A stretch of DNA of 35,907 nt from Myxococcales bacterium (GTDB lineage: Bacteria > Myxococcota_A > Polyangia > Palsa-1104 > SHYY01): contig SHYY01000044.1 in NCBI GenBank assembly GCA_009692555.1, positions 1 to 35,907 of the forward strand, read 5' to 3'. The notes below the pieces were generated by a model. The model saw only the letters and a list, made by a program, of their open reading frames with translations, did not search any database and was not told the origin of the DNA. Below are positions 25,952 through 35,333 of this stretch, piece by piece; position 1 is the first letter of the stretch, and the number at the start of each line of letters is the position of its first letter. A program made the position numbers and the translations under genes.

Positions 25952-26466
25952 GCGTCGGTCTTCGGAGCGATGAAGTTGCCCGAGTACCGCAGCTGCTGGA
26001 TCAGGGCGACGATCTGGTCTCGCGAGTAGCCAAGCGCTTCGGTCGCTCGTCGGAGAATTCCTAGGGTCGATTCAAGCGGCGCGACCGGCTTGAGCCGCGC
26101 GCTCACCTTCCGAACCTTGTTGTCGTCGGAGAGGAGCGGGAGGCTCAGCCCTTGGGCGAGCGCAACGACCGTGGCATCCGCGTCGCGCAAGCCGGCCGAC
26201 ACCGCAGTCACCAGAAGGTCGGCCATGTCCGGGTCCAGGTCGCGCACGTCGAGCAGGCCGACTCGCGTCAGCACATCGAGATTGATCGGAATCTTCGTGC
26301 GCTGGCCTTCCTCATCGAGCGGGCCGTAGCGATAGAGCACCTCGCTCGCCGCCCGAGGGGTTGTTACGAGCTTGACCCGGATGCTGGTCAGGAGGACGCC
26401 CTCCTGCTCGGTCGCGTGAAGGTTGATCAAGGAGCAGGCGTCGACGACGAGGGCGGAGTTTTCCAT
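25924..26466 (-). CDS. PIN-domain protein paired with XRE-ImmA/IrrE protein
   Basis: 180 aa. VVDACSLINLHA (Asp9), RDADATVVALAQGL and LLSDDNKVRKVSA supply the acidic set of a PIN nuclease; the protein is longer than VapC through a C-terminal helical part (ESTLGILRRATEALGYSRDQIVALIQQLRYSG). It starts 9 bp after the XRE-ImmA/IrrE gene on the same strand. XRE-DUF955 proteins followed by PIN proteins form a known toxin-antitoxin arrangement, so this is the likely toxin; that is inference from order. Confidence 0.78.
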   Translation of the reverse strand: MENSALVVDACSLINLHATEQEGVLLTSIRVKLVTTPRAASEVLYRYGPLDEEGQRTKIPINLDVLTRVGLLDVRDLDPDMADLLVTAVSAGLRDADATVVALAQGLSLPLLSDDNKVRKVSARLKPVAPLESTLGILRRATEALGYSRDQIVALIQQLRYSGNFIAPKTDAHVGWSEGL

Positions 26467-26475
26467 CGCGCGCGC

Positions 26476-27687
26476 CTAGGAGACATCCAACACCGACGTC
26501 CGAACGTCGGCGTCGAAGTAGTCGCCTCCATCGAGGCGATGATGCCGTCGCTCCGTGTGGATGCTACGCGCCTCGACACGGTCGGTGTCGAGGTAGTCGG
26601 CCAGATCGCCTTCGGAGAACTCGTCGGTCTCGAAGGCGAGCAGCGCGAGGGTTACATAGCGGTCGGGGAACTTCGGAGGCGCCGCGTGGGCGCGCGTCAG
26701 CCCGAGCTCGCGGCGCGCTTTCTCGGGACGAAAGCGGTGCGCGGTGAGGCGCTCGAACGTGCCTCGCGGGAGCAGTTCGAGCTTCTCCAACCGCCGCGTC
26801 ATGGCTTCGAAGGACACGACGTAGAGATCGGCGAGCGCCAACAGGTCGGCGATGGAGAAGGCCACGCCGTTGGCGCGGCGGCGATCGTTGAACCGGCTCG
26901 TGACGCCGGCCGACGGCAGGAGGAATTCTTCAGTGAACGCGTCGGGGAAGATCTCCTCGATTTCGACGCGCGTGGAGGGTGCCTCTCCGAGGTAGACGTC
27001 GCCGGCCTCTCGGTCGCGCAGGAAGTGACCGAGCTCGTGGATGAGGGACCAGCGCCGACGCTCCAGTGGATGATCCCGGTTGATGGCGACGCACGCGCCG
27101 AGCTCGTCGCTCCAGGCGAGGAAGGCGGCAACGACGGGTGGCAGCGAGAGGTGGAAGATTCGCAGGCCCGCCTCGATCTCGAAGCGCTCCTCGATGGCGA
27201 GCGCGGGGGCATCGCCGAGGCCCAGGGTGTTACGGACGCTCCGCCCGGCGTCGTAGCCGAGGACCCGAAGCTCGGCTGCGCGGCGCCGCTCGTTCTCGCG
27301 CACTCGATACGTCTGCAGGGCTTCGAGCGGCGCCGGGACGCGGGCGATGTTGTTCAGGCGTTCCAGCTCGACGTAGCGGCGACCGAGACGCTCCAACTCG
27401 GCGACCGTGGCCGACGGATCGAAGCCCTGCGGTGCTTGTCGGCTCAATCGGAACCGGGGCGTAACGTGCCCCGTCGACACCGTTTCGCGGAGAAGCTCAT
27501 GGAGCTGGACGTTGAGCGCGCGGGCGAGGCTCACCAACTCCGCGCTCGTCGGGCGGCGCTCGCCCTTCTCCATCGCGACGAGCGTCGTCCGCGAGGCGCC
27601 GATCCGTTGGGCGATCTCGGCCTGGGTCAGCTTGCTGCGCTTGCGAGCAACGGCGATGCGATCACCGAGTTGCTCAGAAGAGATCAT
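26476..27687 (-). CDS. XRE HTH plus ImmA/IrrE-type metallopeptidase
   Basis: 403 aa. Residues 8-62 are an XRE/Cro helix-turn-helix (RIAVARKRSKLTQAEIAQRIGASRTTLVAMEKGER). The C-terminal part is a DUF955 zinc-peptidase domain with HELGH at 217-221 and FTEEFLLPSAGV as the likely third-ligand helix. ImmA/IrrE proteins cleave a repressor or act as the antitoxin/regulator half of a toxin system. The gene overlaps the QueC-like remnant by 14 bp and precedes the PIN gene by 9 bp. It is the best candidate to bind the operator at 28193-28250. Confidence 0.88.
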   Translation of the reverse strand: MISSEQLGDRIAVARKRSKLTQAEIAQRIGASRTTLVAMEKGERRPTSAELVSLARALNVQLHELLRETVSTGHVTPRFRLSRQAPQGFDPSATVAELERLGRRYVELERLNNIARVPAPLEALQTYRVRENERRRAAELRVLGYDAGRSVRNTLGLGDAPALAIEERFEIEAGLRIFHLSLPPVVAAFLAWSDELGACVAINRDHPLERRRWSLIHELGHFLRDREAGDVYLGEAPSTRVEIEEIFPDAFTEEFLLPSAGVTSRFNDRRRANGVAFSIADLLALADLYVVSFEAMTRRLEKLELLPRGTFERLTAHRFRPEKARRELGLTRAHAAPPKFPDRYVTLALLAFETDEFSEGDLADYLDTDRVEARSIHTERRHHRLDGGDYFDADVRTSVLDVS

Positions 27688-28144
27688 GGGAGGTCTCCGT
27701 CGCTGGGGTGGCCCGACGCTCAACGCGGGGTCGCGCGGCGGCGAGGAAGGCGAGCACCTCGCTGCTGTGTCGCTGGGCGAGCGACGGCATCTCACCCTGA
27801 ACGCGCTTCCGGTCAGTCGCGTTGGTCGCGAAGCGTTCGACAGCGAAGCGGATCGAGGGATCAACGGCCATGAGTTGCCGCCAGCTCGTCGCGGCACGCG
27901 CGAGCGCGGTCGCGTGCTGGCGGTACGCCTCGATCGTGTAGGCCGCTTCGGCGTCGGCGCTCGTGGCACGATAGGGCGTCGGATCCACACGGCGGAGCGC
28001 GGACCAGAGCGTCGGAACAGGCAGGACGTGCAGAAGCCGCAGTGCACGATGTCGTCGCGTCCCTTCGCCCGCTCGCCCTCGTCGCACGAGACGGCGAGTC
28101 GAACCGCGTCGGGCAGCCCTGATGAACTCGTCTCTATCGGGCAT
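27674..28144 (-). pseudogene. Frameshifted C-terminal fragment of a QueC-like protein
   Basis: The annotated-looking frame starts at ATG 28144 and is open for 156 codons, but its first third is Arg-rich shadow sequence. In the +1 frame the same DNA reads LPDAVRLAVSCDEGERAKG then RDDIVHCGFCTSCLFRR: the zinc-binding C-terminal signature (C...HCGxCxxC..RR) of QueC-like PP-loop proteins, including those of Qat and some CBASS defence systems. Near 28008-28012 the good reading switches to the first frame: LWSALRRVDPTPYRATSADAE to the end. The PP-loop N-terminal domain is missing. A promoter and an SD-like GAGGG precede the ATG, so a scrambled product may still be made. Confidence 0.55.
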
Positions 28145-28180
28145 GGCGCCTACCCTCTGGTTTCGTCGGCTGCAACCGAG

Positions 28181-28250
28181 AGGATAGATGCGAAGTCTGA
28201 CTTTGTCAACATCTGGAAAGAATGTTTTTATCTGTGTCCGACTTTGTCTT
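28181..28250 (-). promoter_or_regulatory. Promoter and operator of the XRE-ImmA/PIN cassette
   Basis: On the minus strand TTGACA (28209-28204), 17-bp spacer, TATCCT (28186-28181). The palindrome AAGTC-T-GACTT (28193-28203) fills the spacer next to the -35. A second copy of the site lies upstream: GTCTGACTTTGTCAA (28195-28209) and GTCCGACTTTGTCTT (28236-28250) match at 12 or more of 15 positions and are 41 bp apart. This suggests autorepression by the XRE protein. Confidence 0.6.
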
Positions 28251-28465
28251 GGCGGAGGCCACCACGGACGGCGGCTCTGCTCCGAACCTGGCGAAGCCTG
28301 GCTCGAACTGGCTGGAGCTCGTGTAGCGGATGCCGACGGAAGATGCTGGCACCCGGGAACCGCTGCCCACCTGCTGCCCAAGCTGGGCCGGAGGCGTTGG
28401 TAAACCCTTGTAATCGTTGGTACGCGTTGGGCAGTGAACGGAGACGATCCGGGCAGCCCGAGCCC
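28251..28465. other. Non-coding stretch upstream of the XRE cassette
   Basis: No gene was recognised. CGTTGG occurs three times (28395-28400, 28415-28420, 28425-28430), the last two one helical turn apart. The region between the M48 block and the cassette promoter may mark the edge of the accessory island. Confidence 0.35.
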
Positions 28466-28548
28466 TCAGCGCAGCCCGCCGAGCACCTGTGCGGCCACCG
28501 CGAAGAGCGCGAGCATCAGCGCGGCGATGCTCCCGTCGGTGTGAGCGC

Positions 28549-28552
<4 letters not shown>
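28466..28552 (-). CDS. Possible 28-aa hydrophobic peptide
   Basis: GTG overlapping the M48 peptidase stop (GTGA) opens a 28-codon frame, MSAHTDGSIAALMLALFAVAAQVLGGLR, ending TGA. The sequence is one membrane helix with a polar N terminus and a terminal Arg. The coupling to the peptidase and the amino-acid composition support translation; its shortness and lack of a known family argue for caution. Confidence 0.35.
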
Positions 28553-29436
<884 letters not shown>

Positions 29437-29454
29437 GGCGCGCGAGTATAGCGA

Positions 29455-31449
29455 CTACTGGGGCTGATCGCAGTGCAGCTCGAAGGAGACGCCCTTCAGG
29501 ATCGGGGTGGATTTCAGGTCGTAGCCGCGGAACTGGAAGTCCATCTCGAGATAGCCTGCCGTCGCCGGCACGAGCGTGGCGAGGTCGATCGGCGACTGGG
29601 TGACCTCGGTGCTCCAGGCACTCCAGGTCGGGTCGGGCTTTGCGGAGCTGCCGTGGCGCAGCCGGACCGAGAGCTTGGCGCCGACGGGGACTGCGGCGAT
29701 CCAGGTGAGCCGCCCCCAGCGAGCCTGGACGTTGCAGTCGCAGCCGCGCTCGATGCGGGTCCAGTGGCCTTGCGGGCCGGCGAGGCCGAGCGCGGCGAAG
29801 CCGGTGAAGTCGGAGTAGGTGTAGGGGTGGGGCTCGATGGCGCGATCGGCGTACGCGCAGCGATCGCCGGCGGGGCATTTCTTGCCATTGGCCGGAGCCG
29901 ACTGGATATCGGGCGCGATCATGTCGCCTTTGGAGTTCACATGGACGCGGGTGGCGACCGAGCCGGTCCCGTTGGCGGTCCAGAGGTTCTGGAAACGATC
30001 GACGCCAACGCCGCGGCCGTAGAGGCCCGCCACCCGCACCGCGGGAAACATCGTACCGTCGACGGCGAGATCCTGGTTTTGCGGGAGCGGGATGGTGGAG
30101 GCGGGGATGCGGACCAGCCAGCCCGAGGGGTTGCTCCAGGCGAAATAGGCGTTCGGCGTTCGCGCGTCGACGGCGATCCCGGTGCCGCCGTTCGGGGCGC
30201 CAGCGTTCGTGCCCACGTTCTGGAAGACCGTCCAGTACCCGTCACCGAGCTTTTTGAAGCCCTGGGTGCGGTCCGGCGTGTAGCGACTCGGGTTGGCTCC
30301 GATCCAGATGTTCTGATCGCGATCGATGCTGATCCCGTAGCTCGAGTGGTACACGGTGGATTTGCGGACCACTCCCACCGAGGCCGGATGGGCGGTGTCG
30401 AAGAAGCACTGGGAGCCGCTCATGCCTGTGGTCCAGCCGTAGCCCATACCGTCGACGATCGCGCCGTAGGGCCGGCACTCGGGCGCGAGCTGGCTCATCT
30501 CGAGGATCTGCCCGGTGGCCGCAGCGACGTGGAACATCCTGCCGTCCTGGTAGGTTCCCACCCAGGGATCCCAGGGTGCGAGCGGGTTCGCAGCCGGCGC
30601 GAGGGCGAGAGCGCGCGCCAGCTGGTTGGGCGCCCCGACGTTGGTGGTGAAGAGGACGCACTCGTCGTCGAGGCCGTAGAATTCCTGGGGCTTGCCGTTC
30701 TTGCAGGGCGCGGCCTTGACGGAATCGATGTCGTCGGGCTGCCCGTCCTCGTTGCAGTCGGTCTGGATGATCCCGTCGCCGTTCACGTCGGAGGAGGTGT
30801 CGATCTTGCCGTTGCCGTTGCGCTCGATGCAGTCCTTGGGATTGACGGCGACCTTGGTCACGGAGCCCTGTCCGACGAAGGCGCGATTGGCGACCCACAC
30901 CGCCTCGGCGCGCCACACCCCGGTGCGCGACGGCGAGTTGCCGTTCCACCGCACCGTCTGCGCGGGGCCGCTCGCCAACTTGTTCAGGCGGCGCTGGAAC
31001 TGCACGTCGCTGTCGGCCGCGCAGCAGCCGTTCATGCCGTCGCAGGGCTGCTTTCCTCCCGTCTTTTGCGAATGGCAGGTGACGGTGAAGTAGCGCGCGG
31101 TCTCGCGCAGCGACTGCACATGGAGCTTGGAGAGGGTGCCGCGCTGCCAGTCTTCGTTATTGGCGAGCCAGATGTGATCGAGGCCGAGCTGGAGCGGATC
31201 GGTCAAGAGCTCGCCGCCCTGGTTGCGCGCGACGCCGACCTCACCCCCGACGGGGAATGGCACCCCGTGCGCCGGCCCGAAGATCCGGGTGTCGGGCCCG
31301 CCGGCCGACAGGCAGCCCCCATCGTCGCCTGGCGGCGGGTCGCCCGCGGCGAGATCGTCCGGTATGGCCGGCGAGTTGCCGTCGCTGTGCGCGGATGGAT
31401 GCGGCCCGCAGGAGGCGGTCAAGACCAGCAACCCGAGCAGGAGGCGCAT
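29455..31449 (-). CDS. Large lipoprotein with calcium-type repeats and lyase-like propeller
   Basis: 664 aa. Signal MRLLLGLLVLTASC with lipobox TASC, then an Asp/Pro-rich linker. Two Asp-rich loops, NGNGKIDTSSDVNGDGI and DCNEDGQPDD, resemble EF-hand/thrombospondin-type calcium sites. Blade-like segments follow (GISIDRDQNIWIGANP, GIAVDARTPNAYFAWSN, GVGVDRFQNLWTANG), like the Vgb/NHL propeller family. The C terminus is a beta-rich domain with Trp. Cys-rich patches (CDGMNGCCAAD, GCDCNVQARWG) suggest disulfides. AAGGGGG precedes the start. Likely outer-surface; activity unknown. Confidence 0.8.
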   Translation of the reverse strand: MRLLLGLLVLTASCGPHPSAHSDGNSPAIPDDLAAGDPPPGDDGGCLSAGGPDTRIFGPAHGVPFPVGGEVGVARNQGGELLTDPLQLGLDHIWLANNEDWQRGTLSKLHVQSLRETARYFTVTCHSQKTGGKQPCDGMNGCCAADSDVQFQRRLNKLASGPAQTVRWNGNSPSRTGVWRAEAVWVANRAFVGQGSVTKVAVNPKDCIERNGNGKIDTSSDVNGDGIIQTDCNEDGQPDDIDSVKAAPCKNGKPQEFYGLDDECVLFTTNVGAPNQLARALALAPAANPLAPWDPWVGTYQDGRMFHVAAATGQILEMSQLAPECRPYGAIVDGMGYGWTTGMSGSQCFFDTAHPASVGVVRKSTVYHSSYGISIDRDQNIWIGANPSRYTPDRTQGFKKLGDGYWTVFQNVGTNAGAPNGGTGIAVDARTPNAYFAWSNPSGWLVRIPASTIPLPQNQDLAVDGTMFPAVRVAGLYGRGVGVDRFQNLWTANGTGSVATRVHVNSKGDMIAPDIQSAPANGKKCPAGDRCAYADRAIEPHPYTYSDFTGFAALGLAGPQGHWTRIERGCDCNVQARWGRLTWIAAVPVGAKLSVRLRHGSSAKPDPTWSAWSTEVTQSPIDLATLVPATAGYLEMDFQFRGYDLKSTPILKGVSFELHCDQPQ

Positions 31450-31544
31450 GGGTTCCCCCTTTCTTCTCCGCCATCGTACGCCTCGGCAACGCCTCGGCCG
31501 CAACCGATGACAGGAGGAGCCGCTTCCAGTAGGCTCCCGGGTCG

Positions 31545-32780
31545 ATGAACGAGCTGCGCGTCGACGGTGACTCCCTGATGAAGCTGCTCTCCGAGCTGGC
31601 CGCGCACGGGCGATCTCCAAGCGGGGGATGGACACGGCCGGCGCTCTCGGAGGCGGACGCGGCGGCGCGGCGGATCGTGATCGCGCGGCTCGCGGCGCTC
31701 GGACTGGAGATCCGGCATGACGAGGTCGGCAACCTTCGCGCGCGGCGGCCCGGCAGCGACGGTGCGGCGGCTCCGGTGTGGACCGGATCGCACCTCGACT
31801 CGGTGCCGTCGGGCGGCTACCTCGACGGGCCGCTCGGCGTGGCCGGAGCCGTGTGCGCGCTCGAGGCGCTGGCGCGGGCGAAGGTGAAGACCAGGCGGGC
31901 GATCGAGGTGGTGGTGTTCGTCGGTGAGGAGGGCTCGCGCTTTCCCCGTGGAACGATCGGATCGGCGGCGGTCTCGGGCGAGCTTTCCGCCGTCGAGGTG
32001 CTCGCGCTCCGCGACGCCGAGGGCGTGAGCTTCGCGGACGCGCTGGCCGCCTACCGCGACCCAGGGGCGGCGATCCCGGCGCGCGTGGCGCCCGGCGAGG
32101 TACACGCCTTTGTCGAGCTGCACGTCGAGCAGGGGGGCGTGCTGGAGGCGAACGGGGCGCAGATCGGCGCGGTCACCGCCATCGCCGGCTTGGTCCAGCG
32201 CGCGGTCACCTTCACCGGCGATGCGAATCACGCCGGGGCGACGCCGATGCACCTGCGACGCGACGCGCTGCTGGCGGCGGCGGAGTGGGCGCTGGCGCTG
32301 GAGCGGGCGGCGCGCGAGGTCGGCGGCGGAGCGGTGGCCACCGTTGGGAAGCTGGAGGTATTTCCGGGCGGGAAGAACATCATCCCCGGGCGGGTGGAGG
32401 CGATCTGCGATCTGCGCGCACCCGACGCGGCGCACCTCGACGCGGTCGATGCGCGGGCGGTTGCTGCGTTGCAGCATGGCGCGGCGAGGCGCGTGGCAGT
32501 GAGCGAACGGCGGCTCCAGCGGGTCGAGCCGGGCGCGATGGACGAGCGGGTGATCGCCGCGGTGGAGCGCGCCGCCGCTCAGGTGGGCCTGCGCTCGCAC
32601 CGGATGGTCTCGGGCGCGATCCACGACGCGCTTCACATGGCCGAGGTCACCGCTTCATCGATGATTTTCGTCCCATCGGTGGGCGGCAGGAGCCACTGCC
32701 CCGAGGAGGAGACGCGGCCGGAGCACCTCACCGCCGGTGCGACCGTGCTCGCCCACCTGCTGCTCGGCCTCGCGGGGTGA
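31545..32780 (+). CDS. M20-type amidohydrolase (allantoate amidohydrolase / N-carbamoyl-amino-acid hydrolase)
   Basis: 411 aa dinuclear-metal enzyme hydrolysing a carbamoyl or ureido C-N bond. Metal ligands as in the family: His83 and Asp85 (GSHLDSVPSGG), Asp94 (DGPLGV), Glu128/Glu129 (GEEGSRF), His193 (ELHVEQGG) and a His near the C terminus (RSHCPEEET). The lid/dimer domain is marked by ANHAGATPM and the substrate region by SGAIHDALHM. Substrate (allantoate, N-carbamoyl amino acid or ureidoglycine) cannot be decided. TAGGCT at 31530-31535 lies nine bases before the ATG. Confidence 0.9.
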   Translation: MNELRVDGDSLMKLLSELAAHGRSPSGGWTRPALSEADAAARRIVIARLAALGLEIRHDEVGNLRARRPGSDGAAAPVWTGSHLDSVPSGGYLDGPLGVAGAVCALEALARAKVKTRRAIEVVVFVGEEGSRFPRGTIGSAAVSGELSAVEVLALRDAEGVSFADALAAYRDPGAAIPARVAPGEVHAFVELHVEQGGVLEANGAQIGAVTAIAGLVQRAVTFTGDANHAGATPMHLRRDALLAAAEWALALERAAREVGGGAVATVGKLEVFPGGKNIIPGRVEAICDLRAPDAAHLDAVDARAVAALQHGAARRVAVSERRLQRVEPGAMDERVIAAVERAAAQVGLRSHRMVSGAIHDALHMAEVTASSMIFVPSVGGRSHCPEEETRPEHLTAGATVLAHLLLGLAG

Positions 32781-32890
32781 TCGCCCGGTCGGAGTCGCGG
32801 TCGATCGCCCTCTGCCGGTCGCGGCCGTCCTCCGCAGGCCAGCTCGAAGAATTATTCGAAGACCGTGGCGTTTATTGTGGAGTGCGCGCC

Positions 32891-33418
32891 ATGAAAAACA
32901 ATCTATTGGCGTGTGTGGTGGTGTTGTCGCTATCCGGGATCGCGAATGCCGAGGCCCCCGCGGTCGCGAAGCCGGCGGAGAAGCCGGTGGCGGTGGCGGC
33001 TGGAGCCCCCGCTGCTCCTGCGGGAATTCAGACGATGAACTGCGCGGAGATGGCCAAGGCAACCTTGCCGCTCCCGGCCAAGTTCGTCGAGCTGATGACC
33101 GCGGTTTCGGAGGGCATGACGGCCCACGCGGCCTGGGTCGGCGCGGGCAAGGACAAAGCGTCGAAGGACGAGGCCGCGTCGTTCAAGAAGCTGGCGGCGG
33201 ATCAGAAGGCGGTGGCGGCCGCCACGAAGAAGGTGGTCACCGACATGGAGGCCGCTACCAAGCTGGCCCCCGCGCCGCATGATATGACCAAGGCCGACCC
33301 CAAGGGTGGCGAGCGTGCGCTGGCGACGGCGAAGCTCGAGCGCGAGATGGCCGCGCTCATGATCAAGCACGCCGAGGACACCGAGAAGATGGTCGCGGCG
33401 ATGGGCCCGAAGAAGTAG
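32891..33418 (+). CDS. Exported Ala/Lys-rich helical protein
   Basis: 175 aa. Sec signal MKNNLLACVVVLSLSGIANA with cleavage after ANA. The mature protein has an Ala/Pro/Val-rich linker (to about residue 48), then long amphipathic helices rich in Ala, Lys and Glu, probably a helical bundle or coiled coil. One conserved-looking Cys in MNCAEMAK. GGAG lies eight bases before the ATG. The upstream gap (32781-32890) is AT-richer than its surroundings, with GAAT-T-ATTC at 32849-32857. Function unknown; periplasmic. Confidence 0.75.
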   Translation: MKNNLLACVVVLSLSGIANAEAPAVAKPAEKPVAVAAGAPAAPAGIQTMNCAEMAKATLPLPAKFVELMTAVSEGMTAHAAWVGAGKDKASKDEAASFKKLAADQKAVAAATKKVVTDMEAATKLAPAPHDMTKADPKGGERALATAKLEREMAALMIKHAEDTEKMVAAMGPKK

Positions 33419-33426
33419 CCCGGCCC

Positions 33427-34071
33427 TCAGTTCGGCGGTGGGGGGCCGCCGGCGGCCTGCAATCGGGCGAAGACGGCGGCCACGACCTCGGCCACGCGAT
33501 CCAGGCGCGCCGCGACATCGAGAGTTTCGATCAGCTCCTGGCGCGCCCTGGGATCGGTCACCAGCGCCGCGGCGAGGACATCCGCCGCCGAGGCCGGGTC
33601 CTCCTCCTGGCGCGCCAGCGCACGCAGCGTGTCGCCGCCCGACGGGAGGATCAGGGCGAGCCGATCGCACTGGATGACCAGGGACTGGCGCGCCATCGCC
33701 AGGTCGACCCCGGGGCGGTAGAGATCCTCCAGCACCGTCGCCCGCGCCATCCGGTAGAGCCGCTCCGGCGGCAACTCCTCGAGCACCCTCACCCGCGCCA
33801 CGCCGCGCACCAGGATCTCGTAGCGCCCGTCGGGGTGCTCGTGGTGGGCGACGATCTCGCCGACGCCGCAGATCGGGACGATCGGCGGGCGCCCCTCGTA
33901 GTCGTTCTCGAACCCGGGGGCGAGCATCGCGATCGCGATCCGCCGCTCGCCGGCCAGGCAGTCGTGGGCGAGGGCGCGGTAGCGGGGCTCGAAGACGTGC
34001 AGCGGGAGCAGCGCGTGCGGAAAGAGCTGCGTCTCCGGCAGCGGGAACACCGGCACGCCGTCGAGGAGCAT
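33427..34071 (-). CDS. LON substrate-binding-domain protein
   Basis: 214 aa. VPVFPLPETQLFPHALLPLHVFEPRYRALAHDCLAGERRIAIAML is the start of the LON N-terminal (PUA-like) domain, with GVGEIVAHHEHPDGRYEILVRGVARVRVLEE further on. There is no ATPase or protease domain: this is the stand-alone form found in many bacteria, whose role is not established. ATG overlaps the SDR stop (ATGA). It is last in a three-gene minus-strand operon. Confidence 0.87.
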   Translation of the reverse strand: MLLDGVPVFPLPETQLFPHALLPLHVFEPRYRALAHDCLAGERRIAIAMLAPGFENDYEGRPPIVPICGVGEIVAHHEHPDGRYEILVRGVARVRVLEELPPERLYRMARATVLEDLYRPGVDLAMARQSLVIQCDRLALILPSGGDTLRALARQEEDPASAADVLAAALVTDPRARQELIETLDVAARLDRVAEVVAAVFARLQAAGGPPPPN

Positions 34072-34814
34072 CACCCGAACACATCGAGGCAGGCGCCGGT
34101 CAGCGCATCGGGCGCCTCGGCGGCGAGGAAGAGCACCACGCGCGCGATGTCGTCGGGGACCATCGCGGGGGTGAAGCCGAGCCCCGAGAGCATCGTGGTG
34201 TCGACCGAGCCGGGGCACACCGCGTTGACCTGGATCCCGTCGCCGCGCACCTCCTCGGCGAGCGCGCGGGTGAGGCCGATCACGGCGTGCTTGGCGGCGC
34301 AGTAGGCGGTCAGGCGCGCGGTGCCCTGGCGGCCGGAGATCGACGCGATGTTGATCACCCGCCCGCGCCGGAGGGTGCGCATCGCCGGGAGGAAGGCGCG
34401 CGTGATGAGGTAGGTGCCCATCAGGTTGATCTCGATCGCCTCGCGCCAGAGCGCGGCCGGCTGCTCGTCGAGGCGACCGGCAGCGACGGTGCCGGCGTTG
34501 TTGACCACGATCCGCGGCTCGCGGACGCGCCGGAGGACCTGGGCGGCGAAGCGCTCCACGTCGTCGGGGGAGGAGACATCGCAGCGCGCCGCGAGCACAT
34601 CGATCGCGCCGCCGCCCGCCTCGTGGATCGCCTGCGCCGCCTCGTCGAGCTCGCCCTGGGTGCGCGCGCAGATCGCGAGATCGGCGCCCGCGCCGGCGAG
34701 CGCGCAGGCGATCGCGCGACCGATCCCGCGCCCGCCGCCCGTCACCACCGCCAGCTCACCAACGAGGGGCCCCCGCGCCGCCTTGGCCCGGACTTCGCTG
34801 CCGGGCTCGCTCAA
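34071..34814 (-). CDS. Short-chain dehydrogenase/reductase
   Basis: 247 aa NAD(P)-dependent oxidoreductase. Nucleotide motif TGGGRGIG (near residue 24), NNAG, catalytic Ser of NIASISG and Tyr-x3-Lys in TAYCAAKH; PGSVDT after the active site. Classical SDR, FabG-like in length; an acidic or basic residue for cofactor choice was not assigned. The best start is TTG 34814, overlapping the DUF2203 stop; the longer upstream frame is Arg-rich and lies inside that gene. Substrate unknown. Confidence 0.87.
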   Translation of the reverse strand: MSEPGSEVRAKAARGPLVGELAVVTGGGRGIGRAIACALAGAGADLAICARTQGELDEAAQAIHEAGGGAIDVLAARCDVSSPDDVERFAAQVLRRVREPRIVVNNAGTVAAGRLDEQPAALWREAIEINLMGTYLITRAFLPAMRTLRRGRVINIASISGRQGTARLTAYCAAKHAVIGLTRALAEEVRGDGIQVNAVCPGSVDTTMLSGLGFTPAMVPDDIARVVLFLAAEAPDALTGACLDVFG

Positions 34815-35245
34815 TGGAGGGTTCGCTCGAAGGTCTGGTCGATCGGGCGGCGCCCGGAGAAGCCGCCTTCGAGCTCGTGCCAGAACTCGAAGTGCTTCTC
34901 GCCGAGACGCCAGCAGAGGAGCACGTCGCGCCCGTCGTGGCGGGCGACGAGATCGCACAGCCCGGTGTCGAGGTCCTTCACCTGCACGCCGATCTCCTCG
35001 AGGTCGGACAGCTCATCGGAGAGCGCATCGAGCAGGCCGCGCACCCGGCCCCGGGTGGAGCGCAGCTCGGGCGGGCCCTCCTCGCTCGCCAGCGACGAGG
35101 GATCGACCTGCTCCCCCATCCGCTCGAGCTCCGCCCCGGCCCGCCGGAGCTCACCGCGGAGCTGCATCATCCGGTTGAAGGAGCCCTCCAGGCGCGGCAC
35201 GAGGGTGTTGGCCTCGTCGACGGTGAAGTAGCGCGTGTCGGCCAT
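34811..35245 (-). CDS. DUF2203-family protein
   Basis: 144 aa from ATG 35245. MADTRYFTVDEANTLVPRLEGSFNRMM at the N terminus and the C-terminal GVQVKDLDTGLCDLVARHDGRDVLLCWRLGEKHFEFWHELEGGFSGRRPI are the recognisable blocks of the DUF2203 family. The middle is a predicted coiled coil. Function unknown. First gene of an operon with the SDR and LON-domain genes, all overlapping by 4 bp or less. TAGGAT lies 11 bases before the ATG. Confidence 0.85.
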   Translation of the reverse strand: MADTRYFTVDEANTLVPRLEGSFNRMMQLRGELRRAGAELERMGEQVDPSSLASEEGPPELRSTRGRVRGLLDALSDELSDLEEIGVQVKDLDTGLCDLVARHDGRDVLLCWRLGEKHFEFWHELEGGFSGRRPIDQTFERTLH

Positions 35246-35333
35246 GATCCGCCGCGATCCTAGTCCCCGCGGGTTCACCAGCGCAATCGGAAAACCGCTG
35301 TCGGGTGCTTAACGGAGAAGGGGGTCCCTCCGC

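Noticed and set aside
26152..27873. 573-codon plus-strand frame opposite the PIN and XRE-ImmA genes
   Set aside because: Shadow of two genes whose HTH and HELGH motifs read on the minus strand.
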